This document shows, one piece after another, positions 1 to 8,706 of a stretch of 64,000 bases of DNA. The notes below the pieces were generated by a model. That model did not search any database. It was given only the letters and a program-made list of their open reading frames with translations, and was not told where the DNA came from. Each line of letters opens with the position of its first letter. Position 1 is the first letter of the stretch. This stretch comes from Pseudomonas sp. Choline-02u-1 (GTDB lineage: Bacteria; Pseudomonadota; Gammaproteobacteria; Pseudomonadales; Pseudomonadaceae), in assembly GCF_002836515.1 (NCBI RefSeq), contig NZ_PJBC01000062.1:62001-126000 (forward strand), written 5' to 3'. Made by a program: the position numbers and the translations under genes.

Positions 1-820
1 TGTCATCGAAGCCGATCACCGACAGCTCAGCCGGCACCCGCACGTTTCGTTCGGCCGCTGCGCGCAGCACACCGATGCCAATCATGTCATTACCGGCAAA
101 AATCGCGCTGGGCGGACTGCTTTCGAGTAGCCGGGCAGCGGCGTTGTAACCACCGGTACTGGTGAAATCGCTGTCCAGCATGCGCTCTTCGCGCACCTCT
201 ATCCCCGCCTCTTGCAGCGCTCGGCAGTAACCGGCCTGACGCATTTGCGCCACGCTGGTACTGGCCGGACCGCCGATGGTGGCGATGTCGCGGTGCCCCA
301 GCTCTAGCAGGTGACGGGTGGCCAGATAAGCGCCGTATTCGTGGTCGATGCGCACCAGATCGGCATTCACACCTTCCAGGCCCCGGTCGACGATGACCAT
401 CGGCGTCTTCACCCCCGCCAGCCCTTCCGCCAGACCACTGTCACCGCCCGCGGAGGCGACGATCAAACCGTCGATGCGTTTTTCCAGCAACACGCGCAAA
501 TAACTGCGCTGCTTGTCCGGATTGTCGTCGGAGTTGCAGAGGATCACGCAGTAGCCGTTACGCTCGCAGTAATCCTCGATTCCCCGCGCCAGTTCAGCGA
601 AGTACGGGTTGAGGCTATTCGGCACCAGCAGGCCGATGGTGGCGGTGGTCTTGGCTTTCAGCGAGCGCGCCACGGCACTGGGTACGTAGTCGAGGCTTTT
701 GATCGCCGCCTCAACTTTGCGCCGCACTTCCTGACTGACCGGCCGGGTGTTGTTCACCACGTGCGACACGGTTGTATAGGAAATGCCCGCGAGCGCCGCT
801 ACATCCTTGATCGTTGCCAT
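1..820 (-). CDS. rbsR: LacI-family ribose operon regulator RbsR (partial, C-terminus beyond the left edge)
   Basis: The first 273 residues of a LacI/GalR-type repressor are visible. The N-terminus (MATIKDVAALAGIS) is the usual LacI helix-turn-helix, at about residues 3-22. It is followed by a hinge and a periplasmic-binding-like sensor domain that contains the family phrase VIGFDD just before the window ends. It starts 3 bases after rbsC, as the fourth gene of a ribose transport operon, so it probably senses ribose and represses the palindromes upstream of rbsB. The family is certain. The RbsR name rests on operon position. The C-terminal sensor end is not visible. Confidence 0.9.
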   Translation of the reverse strand, partial: MATIKDVAALAGISYTTVSHVVNNTRPVSQEVRRKVEAAIKSLDYVPSAVARSLKAKTTATIGLLVPNSLNPYFAELARGIEDYCERNGYCVILCNSDDNPDKQRSYLRVLLEKRIDGLIVASAGGDSGLAEGLAGVKTPMVIVDRGLEGVNADLVRIDHEYGAYLATRHLLELGHRDIATIGGPASTSVAQMRQAGYCRALQEAGIEVREERMLDSDFTSTGGYNAAARLLESSPPSAIFAGNDMIGIGVLRAAAERNVRVPAELSVIGFDD

Positions 821-823
821 GGT

Positions 824-1801
824 TCAACCCCGGCGACTGGCGCGTTGACTGCGATAGGTGTCGAGCACCACGGCAATGACGATCACCGCACCGGTGATGA
901 TGCGCTTGGTTGGCTCAGTCGCACCAATCTGCGCGAGACCGGCTGCCAGAACGGAAATGATCAACACGCCGAAGAAAGTGCTGATCACCGAACCGCGCCC
1001 GCCCATCAGGCTGGTGCCGCCGATAACCACCGCTGCGATCACCTGCAGTTCCAGGCCCGAACCTGCGTTCGGATCAGCCGCTTCCAGACGCGAAATCTGA
1101 AACAGCGCAGCGATGCCCGCCAGCACACCCATCAGACTGAACACCAGAATCTTGTATGGTTTAGGATTGATCCCGGCCAGACGTACAGCCTCTTCGTTGG
1201 TGCCTATGCCGATCAGGTAGCGGCCAAAAACAGTACGGGTCAAAACTGCTTGCGCGATGAAAATAATCAGCAAAGCGATGATGAATGATGGGGAAATGCC
1301 GAACGCGATCGGATTCGACAGCCAGGCAAACGCATCGCCAATGTACGCAGTACGCGACCCGGTCATCTGATACGCCACACCGCGGGCCATCTCAAGCACG
1401 CCGAGGGAGACGATAAACGACGGGATTCGCCAGGCCACGGTGATCGAGCCGGTGATGGTGCCAGCCAAAGCCGCCACCGCCATGCCGAGCAGAGCCGCCG
1501 GCAAAACGCTCCAGCCCCAGCCGAGAATCGCAACGCTGACGGTCGACGCGGCCAGCGCCAGCACCGAGCCGACGGACAGGTCGATGCCGCCGATGATCAA
1601 TACAAAGGTCATGCCCACCGCGAGCACCATCAGGTCAGGAATCTGGTTGGCCAGGGTGCTGAAAGTGTTGTACGAGAGGAAATGGCTGCTCAGGACCGAG
1701 AACAGCGCAATCATCGCCAGCAAGGCACCGGCCAGACCCAGATAAGTACCCAGGCCGAAAAAGTTGCCGCTACGTTTACTGGCAGAAGATGCAGTTTTCA
1801 T
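824..1801 (-). CDS. rbsC: Ribose ABC transporter permease RbsC
   Basis: A 325-residue, very hydrophobic inner-membrane permease of the BPD_transp_2 (RbsC/XylH) family. The family phrase GGIDLSVGS stands at residues 71-79, and GGTSLMGGRGS lies near the C-terminus. It forms the channel that moves ribose delivered by RbsB, driven by RbsA. Its start overlaps the rbsA stop by 4 bases (ATGA), so the two are translationally coupled, and rbsR follows after 3 bases. Length and motifs are normal. Confidence 0.93.
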   Translation of the reverse strand: MKTASSASKRSGNFFGLGTYLGLAGALLAMIALFSVLSSHFLSYNTFSTLANQIPDLMVLAVGMTFVLIIGGIDLSVGSVLALAASTVSVAILGWGWSVLPAALLGMAVAALAGTITGSITVAWRIPSFIVSLGVLEMARGVAYQMTGSRTAYIGDAFAWLSNPIAFGISPSFIIALLIIFIAQAVLTRTVFGRYLIGIGTNEEAVRLAGINPKPYKILVFSLMGVLAGIAALFQISRLEAADPNAGSGLELQVIAAVVIGGTSLMGGRGSVISTFFGVLIISVLAAGLAQIGATEPTKRIITGAVIVIAVVLDTYRSQRASRRG

Positions 1802-3351
1802 GGGAGATCCCTAGGCGCTGCTTCGTTGAGCAACGCATCACGTTTTTGGTAGCCGGCGAATGCGGCAGCAAGCAAATCATCCTGGGTCCAGCTGTCGCGC
1901 TCGAAGGTGTCGATCAGACGCCCCGCCGAGAGCACGCCGATCCGGTCGCAGATCAGCATCAACTCGCGCAGGTCACTGGACACCACTACCAACGCCTTGC
2001 CCTGACGGGTCAATTCGCCGAGCAAGCCATAAATATCGAATTTGGCGCCGACATCGATACCGCGAGTGGGCTCGTCGAACAACAGTACTGAACAGTCGCG
2101 CTCCAGCCAGCGGCCGATCACGACCTTCTGCTGATTACCGCCAGACAGTTGCGAGACCAGTTGCGTCGGGCTCGAACTGCGGATGCGCATGGCCTCGATC
2201 TGACGCTGTGCCAGGGAGATTTCATCGCCATTGTTGACGAAGCCGCCACTGGAGATTTCAGGCATGTTGCCCAAGGCGATGTTGGCGCTGATCGACTGAC
2301 TGAGCAGTAGCCCTTCGCCCTTGCGATCCTCAGTGATCAGAGCAATGCCGTTGCGCACGGCGTCGACAGGCGAGCGAACGTTTACAAGCTTCGCCGGTGA
2401 GCCGAGCGCGATGGTGCCGCTGTCGGCGGCATCGGCCCCGAAGATCAGCCGCAACAACTCCGTACGCCCTGCCCCGATCAACCCGGAAATGCCGAAAATC
2501 TCCCCGGCTCGCACTTCGAAGGAGACGTCGCGGACTTTGTCCGAACGAGTCAGGCCCGTAACCGTCAGCGCCGGAGCGCCGATCTTGCGCGGCCCCATGT
2601 CGATGTGTTCGCCCAGCTCGCGACCGACCATCAGGGTAACCAGTTGCTCGCTGTTGTAGTTGGCCATCGGCTCGACGCAGACCAGATTGCCGTCACGCAG
2701 CACGGCGATACGCTGCGCCACCCGCGCCAGTTCTTCGAGGCGGTGGGAAATGTAAATGATGGAAACGCCGCGAGCCTGCAAACGCGTGATCTGCTCGAAG
2801 AGCATTTCGACTTCGCGCGCCGTGAGCATCGCCGTGGGCTCATCGAGGATCAGTACGTGGCAATCGCCGATCAGGTTACGCGCGATTTCGACCATCTGTT
2901 GATGACCGATACCCAGCTCACCGACCAGCGTGTCCGGGTCGATTGCGTCGAGGCCGACTTGCGCCATGGCTTCGATCGCCGCCTTGCGCAGTTGCTTGCG
3001 GCTGATCCAGCCAGCGCTGCTCGGCAAATTATCCAGAAACAGGTTTTCCGCCACCGAAAGCGTCGGCAACAGATTGAGTTCTTGCATGACCATGCGCACG
3101 CCAAGCTCTTCTGCCTGGGTACGGCTGCCCGGACGGTAGTCCTTGCCCTGAAATTGCATCTGGCCGGTTGTAGGCGTAACCAGACCGCCAATGATCTTCG
3201 ACAGGGTACTTTTGCCGGCACCATTCTCGCCGGTCAGCGCCAGTACTTCACCGCGCATCAGCGTCAGATCGATGCCGGTGAGCACCGGTTGCGCATAGGT
3301 CTTGCCGATACCGCTGACCGAGAGGACAGCGTTCGGGGCGGAAACTGACAT
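1798..3351 (-). CDS. rbsA: Ribose ABC transporter ATP-binding protein RbsA
   Basis: A 517-residue protein with two fused ABC ATPase domains, as expected for sugar importers of the RbsA/MglA type. The first domain has an intact Walker A (GENGAGKST, residues 41-49) and a Walker B ending LDEPTAM. The second has the usual degenerate P-loop (GLIGAGRTE) and an LSGGNQQK signature. The frame stays open 13 codons further upstream. The ATG at 3351 is preferred because GGAG stands 7 bases before it. The gene sits between rbsB and rbsC and powers ribose uptake. Confidence 0.93.
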   Translation of the reverse strand: MSVSAPNAVLSVSGIGKTYAQPVLTGIDLTLMRGEVLALTGENGAGKSTLSKIIGGLVTPTTGQMQFQGKDYRPGSRTQAEELGVRMVMQELNLLPTLSVAENLFLDNLPSSAGWISRKQLRKAAIEAMAQVGLDAIDPDTLVGELGIGHQQMVEIARNLIGDCHVLILDEPTAMLTAREVEMLFEQITRLQARGVSIIYISHRLEELARVAQRIAVLRDGNLVCVEPMANYNSEQLVTLMVGRELGEHIDMGPRKIGAPALTVTGLTRSDKVRDVSFEVRAGEIFGISGLIGAGRTELLRLIFGADAADSGTIALGSPAKLVNVRSPVDAVRNGIALITEDRKGEGLLLSQSISANIALGNMPEISSGGFVNNGDEISLAQRQIEAMRIRSSSPTQLVSQLSGGNQQKVVIGRWLERDCSVLLFDEPTRGIDVGAKFDIYGLLGELTRQGKALVVVSSDLRELMLICDRIGVLSAGRLIDTFERDSWTQDDLLAAAFAGYQKRDALLNEAAPRDLP

Positions 3352-3405
3352 AGAAATCTCCATGCGCTCGCCCGAACGGACGAGCGCCATTGTGTCGCAG
3401 ATGAC

Positions 3406-4362
3406 TTACTGGGTGACCAGCTCGACCGGTGTTTCGATCACGCCGTTGGCACCGCTGTCGACTTTTTCGCCTTTGATGATCTTCAGTGCGGTTTCGATGC
3501 CGAATACGGCCTGCTTGGCTGCAAACTGGTCAGCCGTCGCCAGCACACGACCGTCCTTGAGCATTGGTTTGATGGCATTGATGTTGTCGTAACCTACGAC
3601 CTGAACCTGGCCAGCCCCACCGGCGGCGCGGACTGCGGAAACGGCGCCGACTGCCATGCTGTCGTTACCGGCAAGCAGTGCCTTGATCTGTGGATACTCG
3701 CTGAGCATCGAGGAGGCAACCTGGTTGCCCTTGTTGATTTCCCAATCACCGGATTGCAGCGAGACTACTTTGATCTGCGCGGCTTCCATCGCATCCTTGA
3801 ACCCGGCCGTACGCGCCTGCGCGTTGGTGGTGGTGGACACACCTTCGATGATGCCGACTTCGTCGCCCGCCTTCAGTTGCTTGGCCAGATATTCACCAAC
3901 CAGGCGTGCACCCTTGCGGTTGTCCGGACCTACGAAAGGCACATTGATGTTTTTGCTTTTGACCACGGCCGGGTCGAGCTGGTTGTCGATGTTGATCACC
4001 GTGATACCGGCGTCAACGGCCTTTTTGATTACGGGCACCATGGCCTTCGAGTCAGCCGGCGCGATCACCAGAGCATCGACTTTCGAGACGATCATCTGTT
4101 CGACGATACGGATCTGGTTGGCAGTGTCGGTTTCGTCCTTGATGCCGTTGGACACCAGATCGAAATCGGCGGAGTGTTCTTTCTGGTAGGCCTTGGCGCC
4201 GTCTTCCATGGTCAGCAAGAATTCGTTGGCCAGAGATTTCATGACCAGCGCGACTTTGGGTTTTTCCGGGGACTCGGCGAATGCCGAGGAGACAGGTAGT
4301 GCAGCGGCTGTAGTAGCCAGCATAGCGACAGCAAGAAGACGTGCGGCGAAGGGCAGCTTCAT
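3406..4362 (-). CDS. rbsB: Periplasmic ribose-binding protein RbsB
   Basis: A 318-residue exported substrate-binding protein (Peripla_BP_4 type). A signal peptide of about 29 residues ends at AFA. The mature part has typical binding-protein phrases such as NIDNQLDP and VGYDNINAIKPML. It captures ribose in the periplasm and passes it to RbsC/RbsA. It is the first gene of the operon, 54 bases before rbsA, and lies just downstream of LacI-type palindromes. Ribose as the substrate is inferred from sequence and from the linked RbsR-type regulator. A related sugar cannot be excluded. Confidence 0.9.
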   Translation of the reverse strand: MKLPFAARLLAVAMLATTAAALPVSSAFAESPEKPKVALVMKSLANEFLLTMEDGAKAYQKEHSADFDLVSNGIKDETDTANQIRIVEQMIVSKVDALVIAPADSKAMVPVIKKAVDAGITVINIDNQLDPAVVKSKNINVPFVGPDNRKGARLVGEYLAKQLKAGDEVGIIEGVSTTTNAQARTAGFKDAMEAAQIKVVSLQSGDWEINKGNQVASSMLSEYPQIKALLAGNDSMAVGAVSAVRAAGGAGQVQVVGYDNINAIKPMLKDGRVLATADQFAAKQAVFGIETALKIIKGEKVDSGANGVIETPVELVTQ

Positions 4363-4391
4363 GGATTCACTCCGATCTTATGATTATTGTG

Positions 4392-4405
4392 AGCAACGTT
4401 TGCGC
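4392..4405. promoter_or_regulatory. Second, imperfect LacI-type half-palindrome before rbsB
   Basis: AGCAACGTTTGCGC shares the core ACGTTTGCG with the perfect site 63 bases away (centre to centre). It lies only about 30 bases before the rbsB start. Two sites about six helical turns apart would suit a looping or roadblock type of repression. Confidence 0.5.
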
Positions 4406-4454
4406 TGACGTAAGCTACATCACGGCTGCATGGGCGTCCGACCCGCTAAAGCCG

Positions 4455-4468
4455 CGCAAACGTTTGCG
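4455..4468. promoter_or_regulatory. Perfect LacI-type palindrome, probable RbsR operator
   Basis: The 14-base sequence CGCAAACGTTTGCG is a perfect palindrome with the central CG typical of LacI/GalR operators. It lies 93 bases before the rbsB start codon. The linked rbsR gene supplies the obvious ligand-responsive repressor. The assignment is inference from motif and context. Confidence 0.75.
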
Positions 4469-4559
4469 TAGATCGAACTATGGGAATCCCGCCGACATTT
4501 GTCAATAATCAGAAATCGTCATTTATCGCAGGGCTAATTGCCGATTGGCCCCATCGACA

Positions 4560-5006
4560 TCATGCGGTGGTGTTGACCAGGCCACCACTGGCGCCCTTGG
4601 ACATTTCCTTCACCAGTGCACCGGCGACTTCCATCATTGCCGCGCTGGTCTGCGCGATCTGCCCCTGAATGGACATAACTGCCTGGGCCTTGGCTTCGGG
4701 CGTTGGATAGCGTGCAGCCTGCGCTGCTGCCAGTTGCTGCTGCTGTTCCTGAAGCTGTTTCTGCAGTTCCTGCATGCGCTTGAGCAGTGTTTTAACGGCG
4801 ACGCTCTGATTCCCGTCGCTCTCGGCCTTGCTGTCCTCCTGAACAGGACCGCCACCGGTTCTGACCTGATTTTTTTCAGTCTTCTCGGTACCCAGCGCCT
4901 GACTCGATGCCTCATTGGTCGCGTCGTTCAGGGTGGTGATCGTCGCTGCAGTTTTACCGCCGATGATGACTGCAGCAGGATTGGCAAAACCGACCGTCAG
5001 TGACAT
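4560..5006 (-). CDS. Hypothetical protein with glutamine-rich coiled coil
   Basis: I do not recognise this 148-residue protein. It has no signal peptide or membrane segment. Residues 73-98 form a likely coiled coil rich in Q, L and K (LLKRMQELQKQLQEQQQQL). The segment before it (about residues 35-70) is polar and looks disordered. The tail (about 105-140) is alanine- and methionine-rich and probably helical. The start at 5006 has AGGAGC upstream, and the open frame beyond it is not supported. It is monocistronic between rbsB and ansB. A structural or secreted-effector-like role is possible, but nothing in the sequence shows it. Confidence 0.7.
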   Translation of the reverse strand: MSLTVGFANPAAVIIGGKTAATITTLNDATNEASSQALGTEKTEKNQVRTGGGPVQEDSKAESDGNQSVAVKTLLKRMQELQKQLQEQQQQLAAAQAARYPTPEAKAQAVMSIQGQIAQTSAAMMEVAGALVKEMSKGASGGLVNTTA

Positions 5007-5106
5007 GTGAGCTCCTAAGATTTGGTTTCCTTGAGGACGCATCGGCCTGAAGGCACATTTCTTTAGCGGTAATTTGTCACGCGGCCGGCAATTCAAAATA
5101 TTGCCT

Positions 5107-5120
5107 ATCGGCGAGCCGAA
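5107..5120. promoter_or_regulatory. AauR-like box 1 upstream of ansB
   Basis: ATCGG-CGAG-CCGAA matches 9 of the 10 fixed bases of TTCGGNNNNCCGAA, the inverted repeat described for AauR, the response regulator that activates acidic amino acid and amide catabolism in Pseudomonas. It lies 237 bases before the ansB start, a distance suited to an enhancer site. Confidence 0.5.
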
Positions 5121-5137
5121 CAAGAATCCGCCTGTTG

Positions 5138-5151
5138 TTCGGAATCCCGGA
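5138..5151. promoter_or_regulatory. AauR-like box 2 upstream of ansB
   Basis: TTCGG-AATC-CCGGA matches 9 of 10 fixed bases of TTCGGNNNNCCGAA. Its centre lies 31 bases (about three helical turns) from box 1, so both would sit on the same DNA face. Confidence 0.5.
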
Positions 5152-5304
5152 TGGACGAGCCCGCAGCAAGACCCTGACCCTCGACAAATGTTGATGTAAA
5201 TCATCGAGTTAAACATTTTCCGCTGGCACATTACGCATGGTATGAATCCTGCTCTCCTCCCTACACCTCAAGCGTTCAGATCGGCTTGGGGCGCATCTAG
5301 ATGA

Positions 5305-6432
<1,128 letters not shown>

Positions 6433-6441
6433 TTGATCTTC

Positions 6442-6499
6442 GCCTGATCAGTCCTTGATCAGGCAATTGCTCACCACCTGCCGGACTTGGCAGGTGGTG
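6442..6499 (+). terminator. Two consecutive hairpins after ansB
   Basis: The first stem is GCCTGATCA/TGATCAGGC (6442-6464). The second is an 11-base stem CACCACCTGCC/GGCAGGTGGTG with a 6-base loop (6472-6499). Neither has a strong T-run, so they may end or stabilise the ansB transcript rather than act as a classical terminator. Confidence 0.5.
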
Positions 6500-6624
6500 C
6501 CTCGCTTACACCCTCAAGCATTTCTCCCACGAAAACTCGCCAAGCCTTACACCAAAATCGGAAACCTGGTGTCAGAGGATTTTCTTGAATTTTAAGCGGT
6601 TGCGAAATTGCTTACAGTTAAATA

Positions 6625-6640
6625 CTGTATGCACGTACAG
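6625..6640. promoter_or_regulatory. LexA-type SOS box before DUF1654-endA
   Basis: CTGTATGCACGTACAG has the CTG-N10-CAG arrangement of gammaproteobacterial LexA boxes and matches 12 of 16 positions of CTGTATATATATACAG. It lies 18 bases before the GTG start and overlaps a weak candidate -10 (TACTGT at 6623), so bound LexA would block transcription. Confidence 0.65.
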
Positions 6641-6658
6641 CTTAATAAGGATAACCTC

Positions 6659-6898
6659 GTGGTCACCTCTCCTGCTGCTCCTGACGCTTACGAACGCATG
6701 GGTATGCGCGTTCAGAAAATCATCAATTCCCCCACCGCGCAAAAGGCCAAAGCCGCACTGATTTTCCGTTTACCGGATGAGCCGATGGATGACTGGGAGC
6801 GCCTGCTCGAGGAGATCGACGAGAACGACAACGTCACCCTCGCTTATCGCGATGACGGTGGCGTGCAGATTTTTTGGGTTGTGCCGAAGGAAGATTGA
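6659..6898 (+). CDS. DUF1654 family protein
   Basis: A 79-residue protein matching the pseudomonad DUF1654 family. Its core runs from [15 protein letters not shown] through [16 protein letters not shown] and [10 protein letters not shown] to a C-terminal stretch ending VQIFW. The function of the family is unknown. The GTG at 6659 has AAGGA 7 bases upstream. An in-frame ATG at 6629 lies inside the LexA-type box and is less plausible. It stops 4 bases before endA, so the two form an operon, probably induced by DNA damage. There is no signal peptide. The small acidic, helical make-up would suit a nucleic-acid or partner-binding role, but that is speculation. Confidence 0.8.
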   Translation: MVTSPAAPDAYERMGMRVQKIINSPTAQKAKAALIFRLPDEPMDDWERLLEEIDENDNVTLAYRDDGGVQIFWVVPKED

Positions 6899-6902
6899 TT
6901 CA

Positions 6903-7592
6903 ATGAGTGTCCGCTGTGTTGCTTTGCTGTTGTTGTTTTTCGCCATGGGCGCCCAGGCTGGCGCCCCACGAACCTTTTCGGAAGCCAAGAAAGCCGCGTG
7001 GAAACTTTATGCTCCGCAGTCAACCGAGTTTTACTGCGGCTGCAAGTACACCGGCAACAAGGTCGATTTGAAAGCTTGCGGTTACGTGCCGCGCAAGAAC
7101 GCCAAGCGCGCTTCAAGAATCGAGTGGGAGCACATCGTGCCGGCCTGGCAGATCGGTCACCAGCGACAATGCTGGCAGCAAGGCGGACGCAAGAACTGCA
7201 CACGCTACGATCCGGTGTATCAAAAAGCCGAAGCTGACTTGCACAACCTGGTGCCGAGCATTGGGGAGGTCAACGGCGACCGCAGTAACTTCAGCTACGG
7301 CTGGCTGCCGGTGCAATCCGGCCAGTATGGATCCTGCCTGACTCAGGTCGACTTCAAGGCCAAGAAGGTCATGCCCCGCCCTTCGATTCGCGGCATGATA
7401 GCCCGTACGTATTTTTATATGAGCAAACAATACGGGTTGCGTCTGTCGAAGCAGGATAGGCAGTTGTACGAAGCGTGGGACAAGACTTACCCGGTGCAGG
7501 ATTGGGAGCGCCAGCGCAACCAAAGCGTGGCGTGCGTGATGGGGCGCGGCAATGAATTTGTCGGCTCGGTGAATCTGAAAGCCTGCGGCTGA
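6903..7592 (+). CDS. endA: Endonuclease I (EndA/NucM family), exported
   Basis: A 229-residue periplasmic or secreted nuclease. The signal peptide ends at AQA (residue 19). The His-Me finger motif is clear: EWEHIVPAW (residues 74-82, H77) and [19 protein letters not shown] (112-130). There are eight or more cysteines, consistent with the disulphides of this family. Such enzymes cut double-stranded DNA outside the cytoplasm, in DNA turnover or biofilm DNA degradation. It is the second gene after the DUF1654 protein, downstream of a LexA-type box, and is followed by a strong terminator. Confidence 0.92.
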   Translation: MSVRCVALLLLFFAMGAQAGAPRTFSEAKKAAWKLYAPQSTEFYCGCKYTGNKVDLKACGYVPRKNAKRASRIEWEHIVPAWQIGHQRQCWQQGGRKNCTRYDPVYQKAEADLHNLVPSIGEVNGDRSNFSYGWLPVQSGQYGSCLTQVDFKAKKVMPRPSIRGMIARTYFYMSKQYGLRLSKQDRQLYEAWDKTYPVQDWERQRNQSVACVMGRGNEFVGSVNLKACG

Positions 7593-7610
7593 TCGCAGCA
7601 CAAATACAAA

Positions 7611-7640
7611 GGCCTCGAGCGTTATGCTCGAGGCCTTTTT
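7611..7640 (+). terminator. Rho-independent terminator after endA
   Basis: A 10-base perfect stem GGCCTCGAGC/GCTCGAGGCC with loop GTTAT is followed by TTTTT. Adenines before the stem allow some activity for the convergent SPOR lipoprotein gene as well. Confidence 0.9.
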
Positions 7641-7676
7641 CATGTCCGTGTCTCAGCTGTGTTGAAGGCGCGTCGT

Positions 7677-8042
7677 TTATGGCGTGAGCGGATGCTCAAT
7701 CACCACCGATTCAATATTTTGTTTCTTGGCTTTTACCAATGCTGCATCCACCTGCACCTTGCGCGCCTCGGCGTCAGCCTGGGAGTTGAACGGACCGATC
7801 AGAATTCGTGTTTTACCGCTGCCATCCTTGACGACTGTCGGAACGAAAGCGTGCTCGATCAACCAGCCGCTCAGATCACTGACCGCCTGAGGGGTTTCAC
7901 CACGCACTTCCAGATCCCACTGGGGCGCAGCGGCCGCCGACGCTGCCGCGACCTTCGCCTCAGGCTTGGGCGCATCTACATTCTTGCCTTCACCGCAGCC
8001 TGCCAATGCCAGTGCCGCTACCAGCCAAACCAATTTGCGCAC
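7677..8042 (-). CDS. SPOR-domain lipoprotein
   Basis: A 121-residue putative lipoprotein. The signal peptide ends in the lipobox LALAGC with the modified cysteine at residue 16. After a short alanine-rich linker, residues from about 41 to the end form a SPOR-like domain (WDLEVRGETPQAVSDL, then RILIGPFNSQADAEA), which in known cases binds denuded peptidoglycan at the division septum. The start is a GTG with GAGG 8 bases upstream. It is convergent with endA and shares its terminator. The exact role is unknown. The SPOR assignment is by pattern only. Confidence 0.75.
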   Translation of the reverse strand: MRKLVWLVAALALAGCGEGKNVDAPKPEAKVAAASAAAAPQWDLEVRGETPQAVSDLSGWLIEHAFVPTVVKDGSGKTRILIGPFNSQADAEARKVQVDAALVKAKKQNIESVVIEHPLTP

Positions 8043-8278
8043 AACGCTTTCCTCGGAATTCGTAAAGCGGCGATCTTATCATTCATAAATACTTCGCGAG
8101 CCCCGCAAAATGGGCACAAAACAACGAGAATGATGATTGCAGCCTCTGTATAGTTACGCCCTGGGAATTAATGTCGCATCTGCGCGTCAGAAAGAGGCAC
8201 CCAAACCGTGAGACTTCGCACTAATCTATAGATACCACCGACCTCTGCACTGTCTGAATCAGGTGCCCTACAAAGCAA

Positions 8279-8288
8279 TCAAGGAGAA
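8279..8288 (+). promoter_or_regulatory. CsrA/RsmA-type binding site over the rsmE ribosome binding site
   Basis: TCAAGGAGAA contains the ANGGA core and matches 9 of 10 positions of the consensus (A/U)CANGGANG(U/A). It includes the AGGAG Shine-Dalgarno sequence of the following gene, so the protein could repress its own translation. Confidence 0.55.
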
Positions 8289-8292
8289 GACC

Positions 8293-8487
8293 ATGCTGAT
8301 ACTCACCCGCAAAGTCGGTGAAAGCATAAACATTGGTGATGACATCACGATCACCATCCTCGGAGTCAGCGGCCAACAGGTGCGCATCGGCATCAACGCT
8401 CCGAAAAACGTGGCAGTGCACCGTGAAGAAATTTACCAACGCATCCAGGCCGGCCTTACCGCTCCGGACAAGCCGCAAACGCCCTGA
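8293..8487 (+). CDS. rsmE: CsrA-family translational regulator RsmE
   Basis: A 64-residue CsrA/RsmA protein: [16 protein letters not shown] at the N-terminus and [11 protein letters not shown] at the C-terminal helix. The 64-residue length and the ending [11 protein letters not shown] resemble RsmE of fluorescent pseudomonads rather than the slightly shorter RsmA. It binds ANGGA motifs in mRNA leaders and blocks translation of secondary metabolism genes until Gac-controlled small RNAs remove it. The ATG has AAGGAG 7 bases upstream, and this overlaps an Rsm site. It is monocistronic. The family is certain, and the RsmE paralogue is very likely. Confidence 0.92.
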   Translation: MLILTRKVGESINIGDDITITILGVSGQQVRIGINAPKNVAVHREEIYQRIQAGLTAPDKPQTP

Positions 8488-8503
8488 GCCACACCGCCTC
8501 ACG

Positions 8504-8538
8504 TAGCCAGTCCTTTTGCCCCTGCGCAAGACTGGCTA
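8504..8538 (+). terminator. Hairpin after rsmE
   Basis: TAGCCAGTC/GACTGGCTA forms a 9-base stem with an inner TTGC/GCAA extension. No T-run follows, so terminator function is uncertain. Confidence 0.45.
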
Positions 8539-8706
8539 AAGATTCACGCGCCGTTTAGCCATCCGCATTCCACACCGCTGGGCACGGCGCCTGAAGCATG
8601 CTGACTTTCCTCGCTTGCCCACTTTTCCCCCCTTGCGCCGATGTTACCTTTCACTCCCGAAGCTGGCTGTCGGACGTTTCTGATAGAGCGCGGAGAATTT
8701 CGCCTT

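Noticed and set aside
5224-5240. Sigma-54 promoter before ansB
   Set aside because: TGGCAC is perfect but GC follows the GG after 8 bases instead of 10, and no TTGC is present.
6629-6898. ATG start for the DUF1654 gene at 6629
   Set aside because: It lies inside the LexA-type box and lacks a ribosome binding site, while GTG at 6659 has AAGGA well placed.
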